Shown here one piece after another: positions 24,163 to 32,756 of a stretch of 34,223 nt of DNA. Location of the stretch: the NCBI RefSeq assembly GCF_025753855.1, contig NZ_JAOWPT010000023.1:1-34223 (forward strand). Direction: 5' to 3'. Source of the stretch: Mesorhizobium sp. ZC-5. GTDB taxonomy: Bacteria > Pseudomonadota > Alphaproteobacteria > Rhizobiales > Rhizobiaceae. The notes beneath the pieces are model-generated. The model saw only the letters and a program-made list of their open reading frames with translations. It did not search any database and was not told where the DNA came from. Made by a program: the position numbers and the translations under genes. Within the stretch, counting starts at the first letter, position 1. Every line of letters begins with the position of its first letter.

Positions 24163-25691
24163 GTGAGCAACCCGGCCGAGCCTCAGACCAACGATCCGAT
24201 CGCGCTTCAGGCGATGCTCGCGGCGGAGCGCGCCGAGAACGAGCGGCTGCGCCAGATCATCAAGGAACTGCAGCGCCACCGCTTCGGCCGCAGGGCAGAG
24301 AGCCTGCCGGTCGACCAACTGCTGCTGGGCCTGGAAGAGGCCGAGCAGGTCGAGGCGGAGGGCTTCGCCGCAGAGCACGCCGCCGATCCTGCTAAGCGCG
24401 AGGCTCGCGCCAGGAAGCGCCGCGCCAACCGCGGTTCACTGCCCGCGCACCTGCCGCGTATCGAGCAGGTCATCGACATCCCCGACAAGATCTGCCCGTG
24501 CTGCAAGGGGATGCTGCACGTCATGGGCGAGGATTGCTCCGAGCGCCTCGACATCGTGCCGGCCCAATTCCGCGTCATCGTCACGCGCCGACCGAAGTAT
24601 GCCTGCCGGAGCTGCGAGGAGGTCGTGGTGCAGGCGCCCGCAGCGGAGCGCCTCGTCGAGGGGGGCATCCCGACCGAAGCGACCGTCGCCCACGTGCTGG
24701 TGTCGAAGTATGCCGACCATCTTCCCCTGTATCGCCAGGCGCAGATCTATGCCCGGCAGGGCGTGAACCTGGATCGGTCCACGCTCGCCGACTGGGTCGG
24801 CAAGGCAGCCTTCCTGCTACGGCCGATCCACGAGCGGCTGTTCGAGCGGCTGAAGGCGTCCGGCAAGCTCTTCGCCGACGAGACCACCGCGCCGGTGCTC
24901 GATCCCGGGCGCGGCCGCACCAAGACGGGCCAGCTGTTTGCCTATGCGCGCGACGATCGCCCCTGGGGCGGGATCGATCCGCCCGGCGTCGCCTATCTCT
25001 ATGCGCCCGACCGCAAGGCCGAACAGCCACTCCGGCACCTTCAGGGCTTCGTCGGAACCCTGCAAGTCGACGGCTACGCTGGATACCGGGCGTTGGCCGA
25101 GCGCAATGCCGTGAGCCTGGCGTTCTGCTGGGCGCATGTCCGTCGCCGGTTCTACGAACTGGTCCAGTCCGGACCCGCGCCAATCGCCACGGAGGCGCTC
25201 CAGCGCATCACCGAGCTCTACAGGATTGAGAGCGAGATACGGGGACGCTCGCCCGAAGAGCGGCGCACCGCCCGCCAGGAGAGAAGCCGCCCCGTCATCG
25301 ATACCCTCCAGCCATGGCTGCGCGAAAGCTCGCCCTGGTCAGCCAGAAGAGCAAGCTCGCCGAAGCAATCCGCTACCCGCTCTCGCGCTGGGCCGGACTT
25401 GGTCGCTTCCTCGACGACGGCCGCGTCGAGATCGACTCCAACGTCGTCGAACGCTCGATTAGGCCAATCGCCCTCAATCGGAAGAATGCGCTCTTCGCCG
25501 GTTCCGACGGTGGTGGCGAGCACTGGGCGACCATCGCCTCGCTCGTAGAAACCGCGAAACTCAACGGCGCCGACCCATACGCCTATCTCGCCGACGTCAT
25601 CACCCACATCGTCGCAGGCCATCCGCAAAGCCAGATCGACGACCTGCTGCCCTGGGCCTATGCCCCCGGGCCGCTCAAGGCCGTGGCCTGA
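24163..25691 (+). pseudogene. tnpC: IS66 transposase TnpC, one-base frameshift near the 3' end
   Basis: From the GTG at 24163 the frame is good through LQRHRFGRRAESLP, CPCCKGMLHVMGEDCSERLD, KLFADETTAPVLD (Asp 1) and LQVDGYAGYR (Asp 2). Near 25326, in the codons for LREKLAL, one base is missing. The rest, KSKLAEAIRYPLSRW, NVVERSIRP (catalytic Glu) and ALNRKNALFAGS to KAVA, is in the frame open from 25314. Without the Glu domain the 461-residue product should be inactive. Confidence 0.88.
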
Positions 25692-25712
25692 GAACAGCGG
25701 TTACCTTCGAAT

Positions 25713-25975
25713 CAGCTTGGTCTCAGAGTTAACGCGGGTGCTGGCGTGGGAGGAGTATCGCGACGCCAATCCAGGCGGCCTTCTATATCTATTTTTGCAT
25801 GACCTTACCTGGAAAGGACGCGTACACCAGACGATACGCCAGATGCACTCCGCGGCGTGAAGGTGTTTGGCGATTTCGCCGGCGACACCTTCAACATCTT
25901 GGATCCAATCACCGGCCTAAAGCTGTTCGTCGCAACGATGGGCGCCTCGAACTACACCGACGCCCCAAACGGTAC
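25713..25975 (+). pseudogene. istA: IS21-family istA internal fragment
   Basis: The plus strand reads WEEYRDANPGG, then IRQMHSAA, a TGA, KVFGDFAGDTFNILDPITG and KLFVATMGASNYTDA, the region around the first Asp of IS21 transposases. It starts next to the IS66 duplication and ends at about 25970, inside the 3' end of the aspartate kinase gene on the other strand. Confidence 0.6.
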
Positions 25976-27052
25976 GCTAACTACTGCAGGATACATTTGT
26001 TCGTGGATTTGGCGCACCAGGGAAATGGCGCCGTCATAATCGCCGACCAAATGCACGAGCAACCCCGAAGAATCAAGTTCTGTCACCACATTGCTTAAGC
26101 CAATGAAAACCGGACCAATGTCCGCAAGCGAGACTAGTCGCTGGGCAAAATCGATGTCGCTTACAATACAAACCCTCACCCCGTGACTGTCCTCCAGGCG
26201 AAGGACGTTGATGTCATGTCTAGCAAGAAGGGCGCAAAGGCTGTCGCATTCTTCGAGGCTGGCGCATGAAAACACCGGGCTGTCGCGAGCCACGGTCACA
26301 GAACGGGCGTTGCCATGACCTGATACGATCGTGCCGGTGATGGCTCCGTCGCTGGTCAGCGATTTACAAATAATGGAAACCCTGTGCTTTTCGGCGTAAT
26401 GCACCCCCCTGTGGTGGAGAACCTTTGCGCCGTGTAGGGACATCTGTAGGATCGTCTGATAGGCAAGCTCCGGAATCAGTTGTGCTCCTGGGACAAGATA
26501 AGGGTCTGCCGTATAGACGCCCGGAACATCTGAGTAGATTTCGCAAGCGTGCTCTCCTAACATGGAGGCTATTACGATAGCTGTCAGGTCGGAGCTGTTT
26601 CTGCCCAGAAACGTTAACCTGCCGGACTGATCGATTGCCTGGGCGCCAGCGGCAACGATCACATCATGCTCCAGCAATGCTGCCATAATTTGCTTAGGAT
26701 CTACGCTTTCTATTGACGCGCGACCGAAGTCCGAATTCGTACGTATTCCAAGGGAATAGCCGTTCAAAGACATGACCGGTATCCTCAGCCGGCTGATGGC
26801 AGCCTCCAAACAGCAGGCACTGATCATCTCTCCAGTTGCAAGTGCTGCATCAACGTTCGATGGTGATGCTTTCTTGTTGACGTTGAGCATCACCTCTTTC
26901 AGGTTGTCAGTTATTCCCGACATCGCGCTGACCACGGCAACGATTTTGCCTTCGCCAGTTGCTAGTCGGTCGGCTATGTGCCCAGCAACTCGATGGTAGT
27001 CTTCAGTATGTCGAAAAGAGGAGCCCCCGAATTTCAGAACCGTCGCGTTCAT
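25952..27052 (-). CDS. aspartate kinase, monofunctional
   Basis: A 366-residue aspartokinase: VLKFGGSSF at residues 5-13 (normally KFGGTS), TGEMISACCL, LGRNSSDLTA (normally GRGGSDLTA) and the nucleotide-site segment YSDVPGVYTADPYLVPGA. The rest forms an ACT-type regulatory part. It makes aspartyl phosphate, the first step to aspartate semialdehyde. The last codons (about FGASV) read into a reversed istA fragment, so the natural C-terminus has been replaced. It follows the diaminobutyrate aminotransferase gene by 188 bases on the same strand. Dedicated aspartokinases with EctB-type enzymes are known from ectoine clusters, where they bypass lysine and threonine feedback. Confidence 0.85.
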   Translation of the reverse strand: MNATVLKFGGSSFRHTEDYHRVAGHIADRLATGEGKIVAVVSAMSGITDNLKEVMLNVNKKASPSNVDAALATGEMISACCLEAAISRLRIPVMSLNGYSLGIRTNSDFGRASIESVDPKQIMAALLEHDVIVAAGAQAIDQSGRLTFLGRNSSDLTAIVIASMLGEHACEIYSDVPGVYTADPYLVPGAQLIPELAYQTILQMSLHGAKVLHHRGVHYAEKHRVSIICKSLTSDGAITGTIVSGHGNARSVTVARDSPVFSCASLEECDSLCALLARHDINVLRLEDSHGVRVCIVSDIDFAQRLVSLADIGPVFIGLSNVVTELDSSGLLVHLVGDYDGAISLVRQIHEQMYPAVVSVPFGASV

Positions 27053-27105
27053 GTTCCACCAATCACGTCGTAAGCAATTTGCAAGCTATGCGATGAGAGA
27101 TGCGT

Positions 27106-27204
27106 TCAACGCGCAGCCCCCACTCTACGCCTCAAGGGGTTCAGTCGGTCACGTCGCAGTGTGATCCTGTAGCATCTTCGATTTCGGCAGCCATTAATTG
27201 ACAT
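27106..27204 (-). CDS. possible small ORF between aminotransferase and kinase genes
   Basis: An ATG with a strong purine tract just upstream (GAGGGGGG, then ATC) opens a frame of 32 codons for a basic peptide rich in Arg (MSINGCRNRRC...). An alternative ATG ten bases later gives a 17-residue acidic peptide, MAAEIEDATGSHCDVTD. Neither has relatives I recognise. The tract could be a leftover from a lost gene, or this could be a leader peptide for the kinase. Confidence 0.2.
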   Translation of the reverse strand: MSINGCRNRRCYRITLRRDRLNPLRRRVGAAR

Positions 27205-27240
27205 GATCCCCCCTCTGTAAGCACCACAGCGTGGATCCGC

Positions 27241-28515
27241 TTAGACGCTTGCATGCACAGAACGGTCCAAAATGTTGAGACCGCGTTGAAGCGTCTGCCC
27301 GTCGATCGTCAAAGGAGGAAGGAGCTTGATAACCTGGTGCTCGGCGCCGCATCGCTCTACCACAAGTCCATCTTCAAAGGCCCTACGGACGATTTTCTCC
27401 GCCAATTGGCCTGTATTACAATCGAGCCCGAGCATCATGCCCCTTCCGCGAACGGAAAGGTTATGATCTCCGCTACTTTGAGCAACCTGGTGAAGGCGCC
27501 CGCTCAAAATGCGTCCTGTTTCCGCAACGCCATCAGACAGCTTTTCACTAGTCCAATATTTTCGCAACGCAGCAGTCCCAGTCACTAGCGCAAGGTTGTT
27601 GCCTCTGAAAGTTCCATTGTGTTCGCCCGGCTGCCAAACGTCTATTTCAGGTTTTAGCAGCAAAAGGGACAGTGGCAGTCCACAGCCGCTGAGGGACTTC
27701 GACAAAACAATCATATCCGGAGATAAATCGGCAAACTCGAAACTGAAGAAACTACCTGTTCGTCCGCAACCCGCCTGAATGTCATCAACAATCAGGAGAA
27801 TGCCGTTCGTTCTGCAAAGTCGCTCGAGCGACTGAAGCCAATTCTTGCTCGCAGTGTTGATGCCCCCCTCGCCTTGGACAGTTTCTAGAATGATGGCTGC
27901 GGGTAGGTCGACACCACTGCTTGCATCAGCAAGTAGCCTCGCCAGATATTCCGAAGTGTCGTGATCGGCTCCCCAATACCCATCGTAAGGCATGAACACT
28001 GCGCCGGCTAGAGGAAGGCCTGCTGCGTCTCGGCAGTGCCGATTACCCGTTACGGCAAGCGCGCCCAAGCTCACTCCATGAAAGCCGTTGGTGAATGAAA
28101 TTATAGTTTGCCGACCAGTGGCCTTGCGTGCGAGCTTTAAAGCCGCTTCCACGGCATTGGCGCCGGTGGGGCCGGGGAACTGAAATTTGTACGCTAGGCC
28201 ACGCGGATGAAGTATTGTCGCGTCAAAATTCTCCATAAACTCTCTTTTTGCAGAGGTAGCCATGTCAAGACCATGAATAATACCGCGTAATTCAAGGTAT
28301 TGCCTTGCGGCATTTAGCAAATCGGGATCGTTATGGCCATAGTTGAGGACGCCCGCGCCGGAGAGAAAATCGATGAACTCGAAGCCACTCTCATCCTCGA
28401 GAATGGCTCCCGCAGCCTTCCTGAACACAACAGGATACGATCGCGAATAAGACCGCACGTTTGACTCGAGAGTTTCGAAGGCAAATAGCGAGTTGGAGGT
28501 ACTCTCTTGAAGCAC
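27241..28515 (-). CDS. EctB-type diaminobutyrate--2-oxoglutarate aminotransferase
   Basis: I choose the GTG at 28515: GAGGA stands seven bases upstream, the length becomes 424 residues, and the PLP Lys of VLSKSLSG falls at residue 273, as in EctB. The ORF is open to 28794 only because it runs into an IS5 remnant. Features: FETLESNVRSYSRSYPVVF, FIDFLSGAGVLNYGHNDP, FPGPTGANAVEAALKLAR, ETVQGEGGIN, DDIQAGCGRTGSFFSFE, PGEHNGTFRGNN. The enzyme converts aspartate semialdehyde and glutamate to 2,4-diaminobutyrate. The aspartate kinase gene follows; no acetyltransferase (EctA) or ectoine synthase (EctC) gene is present. Confidence 0.87.
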   Translation of the reverse strand: MLQESTSNSLFAFETLESNVRSYSRSYPVVFRKAAGAILEDESGFEFIDFLSGAGVLNYGHNDPDLLNAARQYLELRGIIHGLDMATSAKREFMENFDATILHPRGLAYKFQFPGPTGANAVEAALKLARKATGRQTIISFTNGFHGVSLGALAVTGNRHCRDAAGLPLAGAVFMPYDGYWGADHDTSEYLARLLADASSGVDLPAAIILETVQGEGGINTASKNWLQSLERLCRTNGILLIVDDIQAGCGRTGSFFSFEFADLSPDMIVLSKSLSGCGLPLSLLLLKPEIDVWQPGEHNGTFRGNNLALVTGTAALRKYWTSEKLSDGVAETGRILSGRLHQVAQSSGDHNLSVRGRGMMLGLDCNTGQLAEKIVRRAFEDGLVVERCGAEHQVIKLLPPLTIDGQTLQRGLNILDRSVHASV

Positions 28516-28649
28516 AATCGTTTCCTCATCTAAATGGTGGCGCCATAGCATCCCAATCGAAGCATCCCAATCGAAATTCTGATGGCTTCGCAGTTTTAGA
28601 CGGTAACCTCGACTCGTGCGCCTACCAAGGATGGTAGTATCTTTCAGTC

Positions 28650-29215
28650 GCGACGAGAGAGAGGCGTCGACGATACGCCAGCGATCGGCAAAGGCCATGG
28701 CGATGGCTGGAACCTTGGACATGTCAGTGGTTCCAGCGATGAGCTTCGGCAGCCGCACCAGATTGTAGGCGGCGGCGCTGAGGGTGAAGCCCATCCGACG
28801 CGGTTCCGGCGGCGCAACTTGGTTTGGCGCTGACCGGCGACCGTCTTGATCCAGCCGAACGCCTCTTCAATGCGCTTACGAATACGCTGACTGACAGCAT
28901 AGCCGCTATGCCGGGTGGTGCGCCCGTCGATGGCCGAACTATGGCCGCTGGTGTTCTGCGCCACATGCGGCGTCACCTTCATCGAACGCAGTTCGTTGAC
29001 GAAGTCCTCCGCATCGTAGGCCTTGTCGGCACCGAGCGTGATCGCCTGCGGCCGGTCGGCGCGGGGCTCGATCATGTGCAGTGCCACTCGCTCGGCATGT
29101 CCGTCGGCCAGCGTCAGGCAGGCATCGACCAAAAGGCCGTGGCGGTTCTCCATCAGCCCATGCCCGATGAAACACAGCTTGGTTTCCTTGCCCCGCACAC
29201 GGACGTTATCCGCCA
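28650..29215 (-). pseudogene. IS5-family transposase, C-terminal part
   Basis: The minus strand reads RGKETKLCFIGHGLMENRHGLLVDA, ITLGADKAYDAEDFVNELR, TAIDGRTTRHSGY-like sequence, QRIRKRIEEAFGWIKTV, then after one lost base near 28800 FTLSAAAYNLVRLPKLIAG. The N-terminal half is missing, cut by the IS21 remnant at about 29215. Its 3' side lies just upstream of the aminotransferase gene and may contribute promoter sequence. Confidence 0.75.
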
Positions 29216-29920
29216 GGAGTTGGCGGACGAACACGGGATCGTTATCAGCCTGCGTTCGGTGGAGCGTGGGGTACAGCATTGGCGCCGGGAGCTAAAGGCG
29301 CAGAAGCGGGCGACAGTCCGCTTCGAGACGGCGCCCGGTCATCAGATGCAGATCGACTTCGGCGATACCCGTGTTTGGATCGGCGGCGAGCGGGTGCGGA
29401 TCCATGTGTTTGTCGGGACGCTTGGCTATTCGCGCCGGATGCATATCCGGGCCTCGCAGAGGCAGCGCCAGGCCGACTGGTTCGAAGGGCTGGAGGGCGC
29501 ATTCCTGCGGTTCGGGGGCGTTCCGGCGGAAGTCCTGATCGATAATGCGAAGGCTCTTGTCGAGCACCATGACGCGGTGACGCGCGAGGTGAGGTTTAAC
29601 GCGCGGCTGCATGCCTTCGCCCGGTACTGGGGCTTCAAGCCGCGGGCCTGTGCTCCCTATCGAGCGCGCACGAAAGGGTAGGACGAACGCGGAGTCGGCT
29701 ACGTCAAGAAGAACGCGATCGCCGGGCGCCGGTTTGAGAGCTGGGCGGCGTTCGAGGCGCATCTGGACCGGTGGACGCGCGAGGTCGCCGACCAGCGCGA
29801 ACACGGCACGACCGGTGTCGCGCCGGTGGAACGCTTTGCCGCTGAAGCTCGTGCGCTTCGCCCGCTGGCCGGACGCGCGCCGTTCAGACAGCTGCGGGAT
29901 CTGGTCCGCAAGGCTGGCGA
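29216..29920 (+). pseudogene. istA: IS21-family istA remnant
   Basis: In one frame from 29216: ADEHGIVISLRSVERGVQ, then PGHQMQIDFGDTRVWIGGE (first Asp), VGTLGYSRRMHIRA, GGVPAEVLIDNAKALVEHHD (second Asp), HAFARYWGFKPRACAPYRARTKG, a TAG at 29679-29681, and then GVGYVKKNAIAGRRF (Glu region probably damaged). The N-terminal DNA-binding part is lost at the IS5 junction. Confidence 0.7.
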
Positions 29921-29924
29921 CCTG

Positions 29925-30410
29925 TCGCTGGATTGCCCATGGCGACACGCTCTTGTTGCTGGGGCCTCCGGGAACGGTGCTGTGAGCCTTGGTCGCGAGG
30001 CGATCCGGCAGAATTACAATGTTCAATTCGTCACTGCGGCCACGCTGGTGGCGATGTTGGCAAAAGCCCATGACGACGGCTCGCTCGACAAGCAGTTGAC
30101 GATCTTATCACGTCCAAAATTGCTGATCATCGACGAGCTCGGCTATCTTCCCTTCGAGGCCAATGCCGCTCACCTGTTCTTCCAACTGGTGTCGCGCCGA
30201 TACGAGAAGGGATCGATCCTGATTACCTCCAATCGTTCGGTGGGCGCGAATGGGGAACGTTTTTGGAGATCCCGTGGTGGTCACCGCGATCCTGGATCGC
30301 CTGCTTTACCATTCCGCGGTGATTACTATCCGCGGCGATAGCTACCGTCTCCACGAAAAGCGCCGGTCCGGCGCCCGAAACCAACGAAACAGCAACCCAG
30401 TGAAGGCGGT
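29925..30410 (+). pseudogene. istB: IS21-family istB remnant
   Basis: IAHGDTLLLLGPPGT is followed directly by a stop where GKTHLA should be, so Walker A is destroyed. Then LGREAIRQNYNVQFVTAATLV, KLLIIDELGYLPFEA (Walker B) and RYEKGSILITSNRSVG follow, a further frame change, and ILDRLLYHS and IRGDSYRLHEKRRSG. The N-terminus is deleted and joined to istA. Confidence 0.75.
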
Positions 30411-30463
30411 CAGTTCCTGATGTCGCCAAAGGGGCCAATTCCTCGTGTCGCTTGACAAAGCCG
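30408..30463 (+). repeat. IS21-type right end with repeated motif
   Basis: Two related blocks, GTCAGTTCCTGATGTCGC and GCCAATTCCTCGTGTCGC, lie 27 bases apart, followed by TTGACA. Repeated blocks like this form the ends of IS21 elements, and the position after istB fits. The next 315 bases (30464-30776) show no gene I can recognise; the part 30690-30776 is AT-rich. Confidence 0.55.
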
Positions 30464-30776
30464 GATCGTTCCCGTGGACGACGGGCAAGGCGATCTCGTT
30501 AGCAGGCACGATCCTGGGACGAACTCTCCTAAGATCGTTCAACAGATTGAGACGCCTTGCGCTACTGACCTCATCATGCGGCGGCCTAACGTCGAAGTCT
30601 GTGAGCACCACCTTCTCGCAGTCACTCCCGATCCGGCCTGATTAGTAGAGCAAACGCACAGGGGCCAAATCAAAACCCCTCGAAAAGCCCACGATATAAG
30701 AATCATATCATAATAACTCAAGTATATTTCTCATACGAAAAGCCAACGTAAATTTTACTTAACGAGATTTACAATA

Positions 30777-30796
30777 GAATTATAGTTCTATAATTC
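30777..30796. repeat. perfect inverted repeat at the 3' end of the luxR-type gene
   Basis: GAATTATAG-TT-CTATAATTC is a 9-base perfect inverted repeat overlapping the last codons and stop of the regulator gene. It could be a weak terminator stem or an operator. It lacks a GC-rich stem and T-run of an ordinary terminator. Confidence 0.35.
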
Positions 30797-31625
30797 CGTT
30801 GTTGACCGCCTTTATAGCGGCAACCGTCCTGCTGGCGACATCAAGTTTTCGCATTACGTTTTTTATGTGAAAGTTTACAGTGTTATCAGATATATCTAGA
30901 ATTTTCCCTATCTCCCACGACGTTTTTCCTCGTGCTACCCACGAAATACATTCCTTTTCTCTTGGAGAGAGGCCAAAAGGGCCCTTGGCGCAACTCGAAA
31001 GCACGAACTCGGCGATCCTCAGATGGAAGTATAAGGCAACAAGTTCCAAGTAGGTGACTGCTATATTCCGGAAATCCTGGTCATATACTTGCGCAAAACT
31101 TACAACTGCAAAGCTGCCATCGGGGCGGTGCAATGGAATGCTGATGCCTGACCTTAGGCCGAACGTCGCAGCCTCGTCGAAAACGCGTCGTTCGTCTTCA
31201 GTCGTACTTGCATCGTTGTACACCTCGCTCCAACGAAAGGTGCCTGCCCGCTTTCGGCTCGTCTTAATAATGGGGTCTATCTTGTCGTAGCCCATCTCGA
31301 AATAGCGCTCCTGCCATTCGTCAGGATAATTCAGCATGGCCACAGGATCGCACTTGACGGGCTTCAAAAATCTTTGGTTGCCAGTAAGATAGCTATATGC
31401 AATCCACGGGCAATCAAACTTCAGGGCAAAAGCACATACTAGGTCGAACAACTTCTCGGGTTGAGCAACACCATCAGCCTGGTCGAGAAATCGGCCGAAC
31501 TCGACGGCAAATGCATCTTTGGCTGCCGCTCGCAAATTCGTCGAGGGGACTAAAGAAAACTGGTCGGAAACGCCGATTTCCAGCCTTCGAAGCTGAGAGA
31601 CTGCAGTCATCCGCGGGCTCGCCAT
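30780..31625 (-). CDS. LuxR-family regulator with AHL-binding domain
   Basis: A 281-residue protein. The N-terminal two thirds form an autoinducer-binding domain (WIAYSYLT, then YFEMGYDKIDPII, FRWSEV and FGLRSGISIPLHRPDG), keeping the Trp, Tyr, Asp-Pro, Trp and Gly that line the acyl-homoserine-lactone pocket in LuxR/TraR. The C-terminus is a LuxR helix-turn-helix, GLSPREKECISWVARGKTSW...ISDNTVNFHIKNVMRKL. It is about 40 residues longer than TraR at the N-terminus; an ATG five codons later is possible. No luxI-type synthase gene is in the window. It lies upstream of the diaminobutyrate genes on the same strand, with IS5/IS21 debris between. Confidence 0.87.
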   Translation of the reverse strand: MASPRMTAVSQLRRLEIGVSDQFSLVPSTNLRAAAKDAFAVEFGRFLDQADGVAQPEKLFDLVCAFALKFDCPWIAYSYLTGNQRFLKPVKCDPVAMLNYPDEWQERYFEMGYDKIDPIIKTSRKRAGTFRWSEVYNDASTTEDERRVFDEAATFGLRSGISIPLHRPDGSFAVVSFAQVYDQDFRNIAVTYLELVALYFHLRIAEFVLSSCAKGPFGLSPREKECISWVARGKTSWEIGKILDISDNTVNFHIKNVMRKLDVASRTVAAIKAVNNGIIEL

Positions 31626-31907
31626 AGTCTCTGCTCTGCAGCCACTTGCGCCTGGTGCGCCAATCTGCCGGTTTAAGGCGCCGTCTTCGCAGACGGACAG
31701 CGCTGAAGCTCTACCCCACCCTCGCGTTGCATAAAGTTATTTTGTGTAAAAGTTATTTTTCAAAAGCTTTTGTGAGCGTAGAGAAATTGCAAAAAAGCTT
31801 GGATGTAAGATATTATTCCAGTTGGACACCTTCTGTAATCGGTCAACGACCTCCTCGGCGGTTTCAGCGGTCCTCGTCGTCTGCGGGTTTCACGCTTCTG
31901 TTCGTGG
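31626..31907. other. region upstream of the luxR-type gene
   Basis: It holds no gene I can support. At 31761-31772 stands the palindrome CAAAAGCTTTTG in an AT-rich setting, a candidate regulator site about 135 bases before the start. A small hairpin CCGTC-TTCGCA-GACGG lies at 31681-31696. No conserved 18-base lux/tra box is evident. Confidence 0.3.
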
Positions 31908-32467
31908 TCACCGCTGTGGGTGCCACATTCTGGGCGCTTCGATGGTGGGTTTGAATGCTGCCAGCGCGAACGCGTAATCTTTGGATCGCAAGGTGTCCAA
32001 CGCATTCATTCTGGCCCACACGCTCTCCGCATTCTCACGACGAGCGTAGCTATTCATGTATGCGCCATCATCGAAAACATGGACCATGAATACGCTCACA
32101 TGCAGCGCTTGCAGGCGTTGTAGATCCCACTCCTTCATTCCTACAAGCGTCGTGAAAATCCGGATGCCATGGCCTCTGGCGTAAGCGTGCTCGACCATTT
32201 CGGTGCAATCCGGATTGAACCAAGGCTCGGAGTACCGGAAAAACCAATGTCGACGGAAGTTGGTACGCGCGCCAGACATCCCTTGAAATCTTCAAGCCGA
32301 AGACGGTTCGCATGAGAGACTGCTCTTTGCCGATGGGCGAACTTGTCCTGCGGGCAACAGGAACATCCGACGATGCAACCTGTGGTCGTCGTTATTTCCA
32401 AAATCCTGCCGCCTGGGACGACAGAGATCATCGGATATGAATCCACTTTTCCGGTGCTCTTGGCCAC
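31908..32467 (-). pseudogene. radical SAM protein, frameshifted and truncated
   Basis: From the ATG at 32467 the frame reads GGRILEITTTTGCIVGCSCCPQDKF with the CX3CX2C cluster motif near residues 31-38, then SVDIGFSG. Near 32235 one base is lost, and the next frame continues YSEPWFNPDCTEMVEHAYARG and IRIFTTLVGMKEWDLQRL, to a stop at 31908. The usual C-terminal SPASM-type cysteines are absent, so the gene is also short. Radical SAM enzymes of this type modify peptides or small molecules. It lies between acdS and the regulator gene on the same strand. Confidence 0.7.
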
Positions 32468-32756
32468 TCTCTAATTGCTAACAGAAAAAGTCCACTCGGA
32501 TAGAACGTTGCTTCAGCCACCAACAGATATTGTATCATCGCCCCTGCGATATCGGTCTGTACAAGATTCATCCTGCAATACTCAAAATAATATTGTCCAC
32601 AAACTTGGGATTATTCAGCAAAAATCCATCGATCAAAACATTTCCGCATAACTCCGTCAACGTCGCGATGGTTGATCATCCGCCGACTCCCTCGGTTGCC
32701 GGGCGGCCCTCGAAAGAAAGCATCGGCAGGACGGCGCAATCGCAATCTGTCGAGCG
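32468..32756. other. intergenic region between radical SAM pseudogene and acdS
   Basis: This 289-base stretch is AT-rich in its middle (near 32520-32640) and shows no gene, no NifA site and no -24/-12 promoter that I could find. Confidence 0.4.

Larger units (their letters stand above)
23229..25704 (+). mobile_element. IS66-family element, third main-type copy
   Basis: The ends are GTGAGCGCTGTCC and GAACAGCGGTTAC, with an exact 8-base duplication CTTCGAAT (23221-23228 and 25705-25712). It is 2,476 bases long and holds tnpA, tnpB and a frameshifted tnpC in the standard order. An istA piece begins right after the duplication. Confidence 0.95.

Noticed and set aside
27241-28794. 517-residue aminotransferase starting at 28794
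   Set aside because: The first part is the end of an IS5 transposase; a GTG with a good ribosome binding site at 28515 gives the normal EctB length.
31646-31954. Plus-strand ORF of 102 codons upstream of the luxR-type gene
   Set aside because: No ribosome binding site, mixed composition across AT-rich regulatory DNA, and overlap with the radical SAM pseudogene; probably chance.
27106-32467. RiPP system: short ORF as precursor peptide with the radical SAM protein
   Set aside because: The two are 5 kb apart, separated by IS remnants, the radical SAM gene is broken, and the peptide has no leader/core pattern. There is too little support.
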